Shown here: one piece after another, positions 8,075 through 16,224 of the stretch | How the letters are laid out: every line of letters starts with the position of its first letter | How positions within the stretch are numbered: position 1 is the stretch's first letter | DNA from: Mycobacterium sp. | GTDB lineage: Bacteria > Actinomycetota > Actinomycetes > Mycobacteriales > Mycobacteriaceae | Direction of reading: 5' to 3' | Assembly (NCBI GenBank): GCA_020438865.1 | Contig: JAGQTU010000009.1 | Location: 16,907 to 80,906, forward strand | Length of the DNA stretch: 64,000 nt | Made by a program: the position numbers and the translations under genes | Notes under the pieces: generated by a model | Databases searched by the model: none | Seen by the model: the letters and a program-made list of their open reading frames with translations, nothing else | Told to the model about the DNA's origin: nothing

Positions 8075-9250
8075 CTAGACCTCGATGACGACCGCGCCGC
8101 CCTGACCGCCGCCGGCGCACATCGCGGCCACACCGATCCCGCCACCGCGCCGACGCAGTTCGTAGACCAGCGTGGTGACCATCCGCGCGCCGGAGGCTGC
8201 GATCGGATGGCCCAGGCTGCAGCCGCTGCCGGAGAAGTTCACCAGTTCCTCGTCAAGGCCGTACTTGCGGCAGGCCGCGATCGGCACCGACGCGAACGCC
8301 TCGTTGATCTCCCACAGCGCCACGTCGGATGGCGTGAGCCCGGCGCGGTCGAGCACCTTGCCGATCACCTCGACACCGCCCAGTCCGGTGTCGCGCGGCG
8401 GGACGCCGACCGCGGCCCATGCCTTGACCGTCGCCATGACGTCGAGATCCTTGTCCAGCGCGTACGCCCGGTCGACGAGAGCCACCGCCGCACAGGCGTC
8501 GTTGGTGCCGCTGCTGTTCCCCGCGGTGATCGAGAAGCCCTCGATCTCCGGGTGCAGCACCTTGAGCTGGGCCAGCTTCTCGGCGGTGGTGTCGCGGCGC
8601 GGATGCTCGTCGACGCTGAAGTCGACCACCGAGCCGTCCAGCTGCTGGATCTTCAGCGGCAGGATCTCGTCGAGGAACTTGCCGGCGTCGATCGCGGCGA
8701 TGGCCCGCTGGTGGGACCGCGCGGCCCAGGCGTCCATGTCCGCACGGCTGATGCCGGCCGCCTGCGCGGTGTTCCAGCCCACCGTGATCGACATGTCTTT
8801 GGTCGGGGCGTCCGGCGTCTCGACGTGGGTGGGCGGCATCCACCGCTCCTCGAACTTCAGCTCCGGGCCGATGATGCGCTGGCTCATCAGCGGGGTCATC
8901 GACAGCGACTGCACGCCGCCGGCGATCAGAACGCGCTCCATGCCCGAGCCGATCTGCGCCGAGGCGTTGCCGATCGCGGTCAGGCTGCCCGCGCAGTGCC
9001 GGTTGACCGACTGACCGGGAACGTGCTCGAGCCCGGTCGCATCTGCGGCATAACGGGCGAGATCTCCTCCACCGTAATGTGATTCGGCGAAGATCATGTC
9101 GTCGATATCGGCGGGATCGATGCCGGCGCGACGAATGACCTCGGGCACGATCGCGGTGATCAGCGTCTCGGGCGGAGTGTTGACCAGCGTCCCCTTGAAC
9201 GACCGGCCGATCGGGGTCCGGACTGCGCCGACGATGACTGGTTCGGGCAT
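8075..9250 (-). CDS. Thiolase / acetyl-CoA acetyltransferase (391 aa)
   Basis: Degradative-type thiolase that cleaves a 3-ketoacyl-CoA with CoA. The nucleophilic Cys86 is in VNRHCAGS, the histidine is in GHPIAASGARM near residue 348, and the second cysteine is Cys378 in CAGGGQGG. Length is normal for FadA/AtoB-type thiolases. The ATG at 9250 has an AGGAG ribosome site. Its own promoter region contains the palindrome GATACTGTATC at 9295-9305. In the pathway it would carry out the last, chain-shortening step after the crotonase and SDR reactions. It converges with the TetR gene across a long inverted repeat. Confidence 0.92.
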   Translation of the reverse strand: MPEPVIVGAVRTPIGRSFKGTLVNTPPETLITAIVPEVIRRAGIDPADIDDMIFAESHYGGGDLARYAADATGLEHVPGQSVNRHCAGSLTAIGNASAQIGSGMERVLIAGGVQSLSMTPLMSQRIIGPELKFEERWMPPTHVETPDAPTKDMSITVGWNTAQAAGISRADMDAWAARSHQRAIAAIDAGKFLDEILPLKIQQLDGSVVDFSVDEHPRRDTTAEKLAQLKVLHPEIEGFSITAGNSSGTNDACAAVALVDRAYALDKDLDVMATVKAWAAVGVPPRDTGLGGVEVIGKVLDRAGLTPSDVALWEINEAFASVPIAACRKYGLDEELVNFSGSGCSLGHPIAASGARMVTTLVYELRRRGGGIGVAAMCAGGGQGGAVVIEV

Positions 9251-9294
9251 GGTTCTCCTGTGGTCGACGCGTCAACAGCGTTACAAAACTAGCA

Positions 9295-9305
9295 GATACT
9301 GTATC
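9295..9305. promoter_or_regulatory. Palindrome GATACTGTATC upstream of thiolase
   Basis: Perfect 11-bp palindrome 45-55 bp upstream of the thiolase start at 9250, containing the TACTGTA core (9297-9303) found in the other promoters of the island and followed by TATCGGT, also present at 6406-6412 and 7283-7289. Probable operator for the pathway regulator. Confidence 0.5.
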
Positions 9306-9323
9306 GGTCCCGGCAGGGGGTGC

Positions 9324-10190
9324 TCAGCCCGGTTCGGGAACGTGGAAATGCTCGTCACGCAGCCGGAACGCTTCTTTGGTGCCGTGCTGGGCACGGGCCT
9401 TGACGAAGTTGAACTCCCCCGGCGCGAACTGCAGGTTGGTGCCGTAGGCGTGGAACAGGTAGCTGGCGACTTCCTCGCCCTGGTAGGCCTGGCTCTGCTC
9501 GACGAGCCGGAACGCCTCCTTGGCGATGACGACGCCGTCGGCCGGCATCTTCGCCGCCTTCTCGGCCCAGTACCGGGCGCGGGCGGTCACGGCCGTGGCC
9601 TCGCAGGTGTCGGTGAAGACACCGAGCTGCTCGACCTCGGCGGCGGTGATGATGTCGCCGGTGAGCAGCAGGCGCCGCGCCAGCACCGGGCCCAGTCGGT
9701 GGAAGAACAGGTGCAGGCTGCCCAGTGCGGGGCCGAGGAACCGGGTGGCCGGCATCCCGATCTTGGTGTCGCGGGCGATGACGGAGATGTCGGTCATCAG
9801 CGCCATCTCGAAGCCGCCGCCCAGGGCGTAGCCGCTGATCTCGCCGACGGTGACCTTCGGGAAGCCCATCAGGTTGTGGTAGAAGCCGAACGTCTTGCGG
9901 TCCACCGTCAGCCGGCGACGCTGACTCGGCCGGCTTCGGGGCTCCTTGTCCGCCTTGCCGTACCAGCCGTAGGCGTTGTTCATGTCCGCCCCGGTGGAGA
10001 ACACCCCCTCGGCTCCGCGCAGCAGCACGACGGTGATGTCGTCGTCCTCGGCGGCGGTGTCGAGATGACGGGCGAGCGTCTCGCGCATCGCGGCGTCATA
10101 GGAGTTGCGCTGGGCGGGGTTGTTGAGCGTGATGGTGGCGATGCGGCGGTCGGCGTCGACCTCGAACAGCACCCGATCGTCGGCGGTCAT
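9324..10190 (-). CDS. Enoyl-CoA hydratase/isomerase family protein (288 aa)
   Basis: Crotonase-fold protein with the oxyanion-hole motifs EGVFSTGADMNN (near residue 62) and ISGYALGGGFEMALMTD (near 120). Here the first catalytic glutamate is retained (GGGFEMAL), but the second position, normally PE, reads GMPATRF. It could be an isomerase or a hydratase with altered chemistry. The start overlaps the stop of the GntR regulator gene by 4 bp, so it is expressed with the regulator and the thioesterase. It is the only crotonase of the four in this island that keeps a canonical glutamate. Confidence 0.83.
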   Translation of the reverse strand: MTADDRVLFEVDADRRIATITLNNPAQRNSYDAAMRETLARHLDTAAEDDDITVVLLRGAEGVFSTGADMNNAYGWYGKADKEPRSRPSQRRRLTVDRKTFGFYHNLMGFPKVTVGEISGYALGGGFEMALMTDISVIARDTKIGMPATRFLGPALGSLHLFFHRLGPVLARRLLLTGDIITAAEVEQLGVFTDTCEATAVTARARYWAEKAAKMPADGVVIAKEAFRLVEQSQAYQGEEVASYLFHAYGTNLQFAPGEFNFVKARAQHGTKEAFRLRDEHFHVPEPG

Positions 10191-10954
10191 GGCATGCTCC
10201 TCGAAATCAGCTTGGCCTCAATGGTTCTGTCCCGGCCGAACGCCAGGGTGTTGCGTCGGGCCGCGGCCAGGTGGTCCTGCGCCAGCCGCACCGCCCGATC
10301 GGCGTTGCCGTCCCGGATCGCGTCGACCAGCCGCTGATGGTCGCGCAGTGCGGCCCGCATGGTCTTGTGCGCCATCGGGTCGCCCTCGTCGCCCCACACC
10401 GAGGACTCGTGCGCCGACCAGATCAGCTCCAAGGAGCCGATCAGCAGGATCATCGGCTCGTTGCCGCACCGCGACACCAGCGCCTCGTGAAACCGGCGCG
10501 CGTTGCGGACGTACTGCGAGGCGTCGCCGAACTGCTCTTCCTGCCGGTCGATTTCGACCTGCAGGTAGGGCACCACCTCGGTGAGGCGGTCTTCGCGGGC
10601 GGCGCACATGCCCGCGCAGATCGGTTCGAGGTGGATGAGCGCGCCGCTGACGTCGGCCGGCGTCGAGGACCGCGACTGCAGCACCATGCTGATCATGTGC
10701 GCGGTGCGTTCGGCCGACGGCAGGTGCACCACGGCGCCGCCCACGTTGCCGCGGCGCACCGAGACCAGGCCGTCGACCTCCAGGATGTGGATCGCCTCGC
10801 GCAACGCGGGCGGGCTCACGCCGAACTCGGTGAACAGGCTCTCCTGCGAGGGCAGGATGTCGCCCTCCTTGAGCCGGCCGGACAGGATGTCGTCACGCAG
10901 GCGCGCGGCCACGATGTCGGCGACCCGGGGCTGACGGATGCGGGGTGCGGCCAC
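10187..10954 (-). CDS. GntR family regulator, FadR-C (FCD) type (255 aa)
   Basis: Winged-helix regulator. The N-terminal GntR domain spans about residues 8-75 (LPSQESLFTEFGVSPPALREAIHILEVDGLV), followed by an all-helical FCD effector domain. The metal-site residues of that domain are suggested by RRFHEALVSRCGN and HQRLVDAI. FCD regulators respond to carboxylic or acyl compounds. It is the middle gene of a thioesterase-GntR-crotonase transcript and probably autoregulates through the 20-bp palindrome at 11633-11652. The island thus has two regulators, TetR and GntR, which may sense different intermediates. Confidence 0.87.
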   Translation of the reverse strand: MAAPRIRQPRVADIVAARLRDDILSGRLKEGDILPSQESLFTEFGVSPPALREAIHILEVDGLVSVRRGNVGGAVVHLPSAERTAHMISMVLQSRSSTPADVSGALIHLEPICAGMCAAREDRLTEVVPYLQVEIDRQEEQFGDASQYVRNARRFHEALVSRCGNEPMILLIGSLELIWSAHESSVWGDEGDPMAHKTMRAALRDHQRLVDAIRDGNADRAVRLAQDHLAAARRNTLAFGRDRTIEAKLISRSMP

Positions 10955-10957
10955 CGG

Positions 10958-11608
10958 TCAGGCCTCGCGCCGTCGGCCGAATCGGCTGGCGGACAGCCGT
11001 TCCGGGGGCAGGGCGGCGGTGTCGGCGGTCCCGGTGCATAGCACCTCGCCGTTGAGGGTGAGCCGGGCCGTGGCGGTGATACCGCGTGCGTCGTGGACCC
11101 GTTGGATGTCGAAGTGCAGTTCGGTGTCCAGCGGTGTCGGTCTGCGATAGGTGACCGTCAGCGTGCGGGTCTTGCCCGCGGCGCCGACCGTACAGCTCTG
11201 GTGCTGGATCACGCAGTCGAAGAACACCCCGAGGAAGCCGCCGTGTACCAGTCCCGGCGGGCCCTCGAAGACGAGCGGGAACGTCGCTGTCCCACTGGCC
11301 GTTTCGGGGCTGATCTCGTTGAAGTGATACTCGGGGAAGCACGGGTTGTACGCACCGAGATCGAACGCGTGCTGTAGATAGACGCGCCTGTCCTCGGTGT
11401 CGTCGACCATCCGCGGCCGCGGGTCCGACGGCAGCGCGGGGGCCAGCTCGTCTTCCCACTGCGCGAACTGGCCGAGCATCTCCTCCACCACCGGGTGTGG
11501 TTGCTCGAGTGAGAGCAGCATGCCGGTGAGCCTGCGGATAGCCGCAGCCGCGGCGACGGTCTGGGCGTGCGGCAGTTCACCGAACCGCCGATCCTCGCCG
11601 TCCGCCAT
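10958..11608 (-). CDS. PaaI-like hotdog-fold thioesterase (216 aa)
   Basis: Hotdog-fold acyl-CoA thioesterase, recognised by LVHGGFLGVFFDCVIQHQ near residue 117 followed by KTRTLTVTYRRPTPLDTEL. It is longer than stand-alone hotdog proteins because of a roughly 75-residue helical N-terminus. It may release CoA from dead-end intermediates. The ATG at 11608 has GAGGGGA just upstream and is preferred to the in-frame GTG at 11620, which forms part of that ribosome site. It is the first gene of the leftward thioesterase-GntR-crotonase transcript, divergent from the crotonase at 11699. The divergent region holds two candidate operators. Confidence 0.78.
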   Translation of the reverse strand: MADGEDRRFGELPHAQTVAAAAAIRRLTGMLLSLEQPHPVVEEMLGQFAQWEDELAPALPSDPRPRMVDDTEDRRVYLQHAFDLGAYNPCFPEYHFNEISPETASGTATFPLVFEGPPGLVHGGFLGVFFDCVIQHQSCTVGAAGKTRTLTVTYRRPTPLDTELHFDIQRVHDARGITATARLTLNGEVLCTGTADTAALPPERLSASRFGRRREA

Positions 11609-11632
11609 GCGTCCCCTCACCGGGCTATCCTT

Positions 11633-11652
11633 GCTATCTTGTACAAGATAGC
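11633..11652. promoter_or_regulatory. Perfect 20-bp palindrome, candidate GntR operator
   Basis: The arms GCTATCTTGT and ACAAGATAGC are perfectly symmetric with no spacer. The centre CTTGTACAAG fits the GT-N-AC type core of FadR-subfamily GntR sites. It lies 25-44 bp upstream of the thioesterase start, in the same operon as the GntR regulator gene. Confidence 0.65.
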
Positions 11653-11654
11653 AC

Positions 11655-11676
11655 TACTGTAGGTCCATCCGTATAG
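11655..11676. promoter_or_regulatory. Second copy of the island operator element
   Basis: TACTGTA (11655-11661), 9 bp, then GTATAG (11671-11676). It aligns without gaps to 6395-6416 with 17 of 22 identities. It lies 23-44 bp before the start codon at 11699 and next to the 20-bp palindrome, so the rightward operon could be under control of both local regulators. Confidence 0.5.
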
Positions 11677-11698
11677 CGGCGAAAGGGTGGATTCCGCG

Positions 11699-12523
11699 GT
11701 GGGTGACCACAGGCCGGCAGGCGAGTACCAGACCATCACCTACGAGGTCGACGGTCACACGGCCACGATCACCCTGAACCGCCCCGACGCGCTCAACGCC
11801 TTGAGCCCCTTCATGATCACCGAACTGCGGGCGGCCTATGACGCCGCCGAGAACGATGACGACGTGTGGTTGCTGATCGTCACAGCCACCGGCCGCGCCT
11901 TCTGCACCGGGGCCGACGTCAAGGAGATCCCCGAAGACGGCAAGGTGATCAACGAACGGCCCTACCTGTCCAGCTACGACCAGTGGGAGGCGCCGCAGGA
12001 GGGCACTCCCCCGTTCCGGCGGATGGCCAAGCCGGTGATCGTCGCGGTCAATGGGATCTGCTGCGGGGCAGGTCTGGACTGGGTGACCACCGGCGACATC
12101 GTGATCGCCTCCGACCAGGCGACATTCTTCGATCCGCACGTCTCGATCGGGCTGGTCGCCGGCCGGGAGATGGTGCGACTGGCGCGGGTGCTGCCGCGCT
12201 CGGTGGCACTGCGGATGGCGATCATGGGCAAGCATGAACGGATGAGCGCCGAACGCGCCTACGAACTGGGTCTGATCACCGAGATCGTCCCGCACGACCG
12301 GCTTCTCGCCCGGGCTCGCGAGATCGCCGACACCGTCAACCGCAATGCCCCACTGGCTGTGCGCGGCACCCGCCTGGCCGTCATCAAGGGCCGCGAGATC
12401 CCGATGCACGAGGCCGAGATGCTGGCCGAGGCATTCCGGGAACGCAACCTGCACACCGAGGACTCACTCGAGGGTCCGAAGGCGTTCGTCGAGAAGCGCG
12501 AACCGAACTGGCGGTGCCGATGA
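11699..12523 (+). CDS. Enoyl-CoA hydratase/isomerase family protein (274 aa)
   Basis: Crotonase-fold protein with ATGRAFCTGADVKE near residue 65 and VNGICCGAGLDWVTTGD near 115. Both classical hydratase glutamates are replaced (GAGLDWV and DPHVSIGLV), so plain hydratase activity is doubtful. The GTG at 11699 was chosen because AAAGGGTGG lies 8 nt upstream. The GTG at 11687 is too close to that site. It is the first gene of the rightward operon, overlaps the next crotonase by 4 bp (ATGA) and resembles it in the motif FFDPHVS versus FFDSHVS, suggesting a duplicated pair that may work as a heteromer. Confidence 0.82.
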   Translation: MGDHRPAGEYQTITYEVDGHTATITLNRPDALNALSPFMITELRAAYDAAENDDDVWLLIVTATGRAFCTGADVKEIPEDGKVINERPYLSSYDQWEAPQEGTPPFRRMAKPVIVAVNGICCGAGLDWVTTGDIVIASDQATFFDPHVSIGLVAGREMVRLARVLPRSVALRMAIMGKHERMSAERAYELGLITEIVPHDRLLARAREIADTVNRNAPLAVRGTRLAVIKGREIPMHEAEMLAEAFRERNLHTEDSLEGPKAFVEKREPNWRCR

Positions 12524-13311
12524 CCGCGGCGTTCGAGACCATCCTGCTCGACTTCGACCGGACCGACCACGTCGCGACCATCACACTGAACCGGCCGGAC
12601 CGGCTCAATGCCTTCAACCGCACGATGTGTGAGGAGATGGCGGCGGCGTGGCGGATCGTCAAGCACGACACCGCGATCCACGCGGTGGTGCTGCGGGCCG
12701 CCGGCGACCGCGCGTTCAGCGCGGGTCTGGACGTCACCACCCCCTACGGTCAGCCGCACAACGTGTGGAACCACGAGGACCCCGGTGAGCTGCTCAGCCC
12801 GAAGTGGCAGAAGATGTGGAAGCCAGTGGTGTGCGCGGTCCACGGGATGTGCACCGCCGGGGCGTTCTACTTCGTCAACGAGGCCGACGTGGTGATCTGC
12901 TCGTCGGATGCCACGTTCTTCGACTCCCATGTCAGCGCCGGACTGGTCTGCGCGCTGGAGCCGGTGGGGTTGATGCGCAAGATCGGATTGGGTGAGACGT
13001 TGCGCATGGCGCTGATGGGCAACGACGAACGGGTCAGCGCCGAGACCGCGATGCGGATCGGCCTGGTGTCGGAGGTCGTCGCGCCCGACGACCTGTGGAG
13101 CCGGGCACACGAGATCGCGGCCACCATCGCCGCCAAGCCGCCGTCGGCGACGCAGGGCACGGTCAAGGCGATCTGGGAGTCACTGGACAAGCCATACCGG
13201 GCCGCGATGGAGCAGAACCTGATCTACACCCGGTTGGGAAACCCGTTGGGGCAGGCCGAGCTTGCCGAGCAGGAGGACGACGGGACTCGGGCCGCTCCGA
13301 AGGTCCGGTAG
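12520..13311 (+). CDS. Enoyl-CoA hydratase/isomerase family protein (263 aa)
   Basis: Crotonase-fold protein with AGDRAFSAGLDVTT near residue 65 and VHGMCTAGAFYFVNEADVV near 108. The catalytic glutamate positions are again non-canonical (TAGAFYFV and DSHVSAGLV). The start is the ATG at 12520, whose ATGA overlaps the previous stop. This is preferred to the GTG two codons earlier. It is translationally coupled to its crotonase neighbour and to the following CoA ligase, whose GTG overlaps this stop (TAGTG). Function within the pathway is not determined. Confidence 0.82.
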   Translation: MTAAFETILLDFDRTDHVATITLNRPDRLNAFNRTMCEEMAAAWRIVKHDTAIHAVVLRAAGDRAFSAGLDVTTPYGQPHNVWNHEDPGELLSPKWQKMWKPVVCAVHGMCTAGAFYFVNEADVVICSSDATFFDSHVSAGLVCALEPVGLMRKIGLGETLRMALMGNDERVSAETAMRIGLVSEVVAPDDLWSRAHEIAATIAAKPPSATQGTVKAIWESLDKPYRAAMEQNLIYTRLGNPLGQAELAEQEDDGTRAAPKVR

Positions 13312-14762
13312 TGGACCACCCGCTGAGCCGGCGCATCTCGATCGCGCTCGAGCTGGACACCGACGGACCGGCGATCGAGTGCGAAGGCCGCTGGTCGTCC
13401 TGGCGGCAGCTCGGAATGCTGAGCCGGGCGGTCGCCGATGTCGTGACCCCCGGTGCCGAGGTGGGCATCCTGCTGCGCAACACCCCGGCGCACGTGGCGG
13501 CACTACTGGGTGTCCTGTTGGCCGGGGGATGCGTCGTCGTCGTCAACCCCTCCCGCGGGGATGATCGCACCAGGACCGACATCGCAGCGCTGAACCTGCC
13601 CGTGATCGTCGGCACCGCCGAGGACATCGCCGCGCTGGTCGACCCGTCGCCAGCGACGAGGGTGGTGACGATCGCGGACCTCGACACCGCACCGACGGTG
13701 GCGGGGGTGCCGACGCCGGTCGGCTCCCCGGGAGTAGCGGTGCGCATGCTGACCAGTGGCACCACCGGCCCGCCCAAGCGAGTCGATCTCAGCTACGACA
13801 TGCTGGCCGTGTCGGTCATGGGCGCCGACTTCGCGGATTCGGTTGCGCCGGCGGAGCTCTCCTCGGGGGTCGCGATCGTCAATGCGCCACTGGTGCACAT
13901 CGGCGGGGTGTACCGGGTGCTGCAGTGCGTCGCCGAGGCCCGGCCGTTCGTGCTGTTGCCGCGCTTCGACCTGGACACGTGGGCCGATGCGGTACGCCGC
14001 CACCGTCCGAAGGCCGTCTCGCTGGTGCCCGCCGCACTGCGCGCGGTGCTGCACTCTGATCTGGGGCCCGTGGATCTGACCGGCATTCGCGCCGTCACCT
14101 GCGGCACCGCACCACTGTCCGCCGACGATGCCGAGGCGTTCACCGAGAAGTTCGGCATTCCCGTGCTCACCTCGTATGCGGCCACCGAATTCGGTGGCGG
14201 CGTCGCGGGCTGGACACTGGCCGATCACCACAGGTACTGGAAAGCCAAGCGCGGCAGCGTGGGCCGGGCCAGCCTGGGCGCCCGGCTGCGGGTGGTGTCC
14301 GAGGACGGGACGGTCCTGGGTTCCGATGAGGCCGGCCTGCTGGAGGTCAAGCCGGGCCAGCTGGGGCCGGACGCCGACTGGGTGCGCACCACCGACCTGG
14401 CCCGCATCGACGCCGACGGGTTCCTGTGGATCCTGGGCCGCGCCGACCAGGCGATCATCCGCGGCGGCTTCAAGGTCCTGCCCGACGACGTGCGCGCCGC
14501 CCTCGAGTCTCACCCCGCCGTCCTGGGTGCGGCCGTGACGGGCCGGCCGGACTCGCGGCTGGGTGAGGTTCCCGTGGCGATGGTCGAACCACGTGAGCCG
14601 GTCACCGCCGCCGAACTCGTGGATTTCCTGCGAAATCGGCTGGCGCCATACGAGATTCCGGTGCAGATCGCGGTGGTGGATACCATCCCCCGCACCCCTT
14701 CGGGCAAGCCCGACCTGACCGCGGTCCGCGACTACTTCACCGTGGGTGACCGTGCCGTCTGA
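13311..14762 (+). CDS. Acyl-CoA synthetase / AMP-binding protein (483 aa)
   Basis: ANL-superfamily ligase. The P-loop at residues 148-157 reads LTSGTTGPPKRV, with arginine where nearly all members have glycine (PKG). The adenylate motif is YAATEFGGG and the C-terminal catalytic lysine segment is RTPSGKPDL. The start is the GTG at 13311, overlapping the previous stop. An open frame extends upstream but only through the crotonase gene. It is the first of three consecutive CoA ligases in one transcript. It is shorter than standard FadD proteins because it lacks an N-terminal extension. The substrate is unknown. The PKR change does not by itself rule out activity. Confidence 0.83.
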   Translation: MDHPLSRRISIALELDTDGPAIECEGRWSSWRQLGMLSRAVADVVTPGAEVGILLRNTPAHVAALLGVLLAGGCVVVVNPSRGDDRTRTDIAALNLPVIVGTAEDIAALVDPSPATRVVTIADLDTAPTVAGVPTPVGSPGVAVRMLTSGTTGPPKRVDLSYDMLAVSVMGADFADSVAPAELSSGVAIVNAPLVHIGGVYRVLQCVAEARPFVLLPRFDLDTWADAVRRHRPKAVSLVPAALRAVLHSDLGPVDLTGIRAVTCGTAPLSADDAEAFTEKFGIPVLTSYAATEFGGGVAGWTLADHHRYWKAKRGSVGRASLGARLRVVSEDGTVLGSDEAGLLEVKPGQLGPDADWVRTTDLARIDADGFLWILGRADQAIIRGGFKVLPDDVRAALESHPAVLGAAVTGRPDSRLGEVPVAMVEPREPVTAAELVDFLRNRLAPYEIPVQIAVVDTIPRTPSGKPDLTAVRDYFTVGDRAV

Positions 14763-16224
14763 CCACATCGACACCGTGGGGCGACTGCTCGCCGGGCAGG
14801 CGACCGCGCGCGGCGAGCATCCCCTGCTCGTCTGCGACCACGAGCGGCTGAGCTACCGCGACGCCGAGGAGCGCTCCGCCGATCTGGCCCGCGGACTGGT
14901 CGCCCTCGGCGCCGGCAAGGGCACCCATGTCGGTGTGCTTCACCCCAACGGCGCGGCGTTCGTCCTCGCCGCGCTGGCCGCGGCCCGCATCGGCGCCGTC
15001 GTCGTCCCGTTCTCGACGTTCGCCACCGACCCGGAACTGCGAGACCAACTGGTGCACAGCGACACCGAGATCCTGCTGACGGCAGAAGCGTTCCGCGGTC
15101 ACGACTACGCGGCGCGACTGGCGGACATCTCCGCACCCTCGCTGCGGCACGTGGTCGTCGACAACCGGATCACCGACAGCGCCGACGCGGCACTGGTGTC
15201 GGCACTGGAGCGCGACGTCGACGGCTGCGACCCGTTGGCCATCATCTACACCTCCGGGTCTACCGGGGTGCCGAAGGGCGCGGTGCACACGCACGAGTCG
15301 CTGCTCGGACATCAGCGCAACCTCAACGAGATTCGCGGGCTGACCGCGCAGGACCGGTTGTTCTGCAACTCGCCGTTCTTCTGGATCGGCGGGTTCGCGT
15401 TCGCCCTGCTGGCCGCGCTGACCGCCGGTAGCACCCTGGTGTGCTCCAACGCCACCGACCCCGCCGACACCCTCGACCTGCTCGAGGCCGTCCGCCCGAC
15501 CGTGACGAACGGATTCACCGCCGGCGTAGCGCATCTCGCGCGGCACCACAGCTTCGCCGGGCGCGACCTGTCGTCGATGCGACGGGGCAATCTCTACCCC
15601 ATCATGGCTCCCGAGACGCGGCCGGCCGACCCCGAGCTGCGGCACGCCATGCTGGGCATGACCGAAGGGGGCAGCGTCGTGCTGCTCAGCGGTGACGACG
15701 GCGACCAACCCGAACACCGGCGCGGGTCGTTCGGCAAACCCGCCCCCGGATTCCAGACCCGCGTCGTCGACGGCGAGCTGTGGTTACGTGGGCCGTTCCT
15801 GATGCAGCACTACCACAAGCGCAGCCGTGAAGAGAGTTTCGACGCCGACGGCTGGTTTCACACCGGCGATCTTGTCCGCGTGGACGAGGACGGCTTCGTC
15901 TACTTCCTCGGCCGGTTGGGATCGATGATCAAGACCGCCGGGGCCAACGTCTCCCCTGGCGAGGTGGAGAAGGCGATCGCCAACGTGGCCGGATTGGTCG
16001 CGCACGTCGTCGGTGTCCCGGATGCCGAGCGGGGACAGGTGGTCGCGGCGGCGGTGCTGGCGGACGAGGGACAGGAGTTCGACGAGGCCGACTTGCGGGA
16101 GCGGCTTCGGACCGAGCTGTCGGCCTATAAGATTCCGCGACGCTTCATCGTGCTGACGGAGCTGCCGTTGATGTCGAGCGGCAAAGTCGACGTGCGCCGG
16201 CTGGTGGGGCTGTTTGATGCCTGA
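14746..16224 (+). CDS. Acyl-CoA synthetase / AMP-binding protein (492 aa)
   Basis: ANL-superfamily ligase with the P-loop IYTSGSTGVPKGAVHTH near residue 167, the adenylate motif as LGMTEGG, the hinge TGDLVRVDEDGFVYFLGR near 376 and the catalytic lysine in SSGKVDVRRL at the C-terminus. It overlaps the previous ligase by 17 bp and the next by 8 bp. It is clearly related to the next gene: both share PFFWIGGF/PFFWVGGF, the LGMTE adenylate motif and GKVDVRRL, which points to tandem duplication. It may activate a different intermediate or stereoisomer from its neighbours (inference). Confidence 0.85.
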   Translation: MTVPSDHIDTVGRLLAGQATARGEHPLLVCDHERLSYRDAEERSADLARGLVALGAGKGTHVGVLHPNGAAFVLAALAAARIGAVVVPFSTFATDPELRDQLVHSDTEILLTAEAFRGHDYAARLADISAPSLRHVVVDNRITDSADAALVSALERDVDGCDPLAIIYTSGSTGVPKGAVHTHESLLGHQRNLNEIRGLTAQDRLFCNSPFFWIGGFAFALLAALTAGSTLVCSNATDPADTLDLLEAVRPTVTNGFTAGVAHLARHHSFAGRDLSSMRRGNLYPIMAPETRPADPELRHAMLGMTEGGSVVLLSGDDGDQPEHRRGSFGKPAPGFQTRVVDGELWLRGPFLMQHYHKRSREESFDADGWFHTGDLVRVDEDGFVYFLGRLGSMIKTAGANVSPGEVEKAIANVAGLVAHVVGVPDAERGQVVAAAVLADEGQEFDEADLRERLRTELSAYKIPRRFIVLTELPLMSSGKVDVRRLVGLFDA

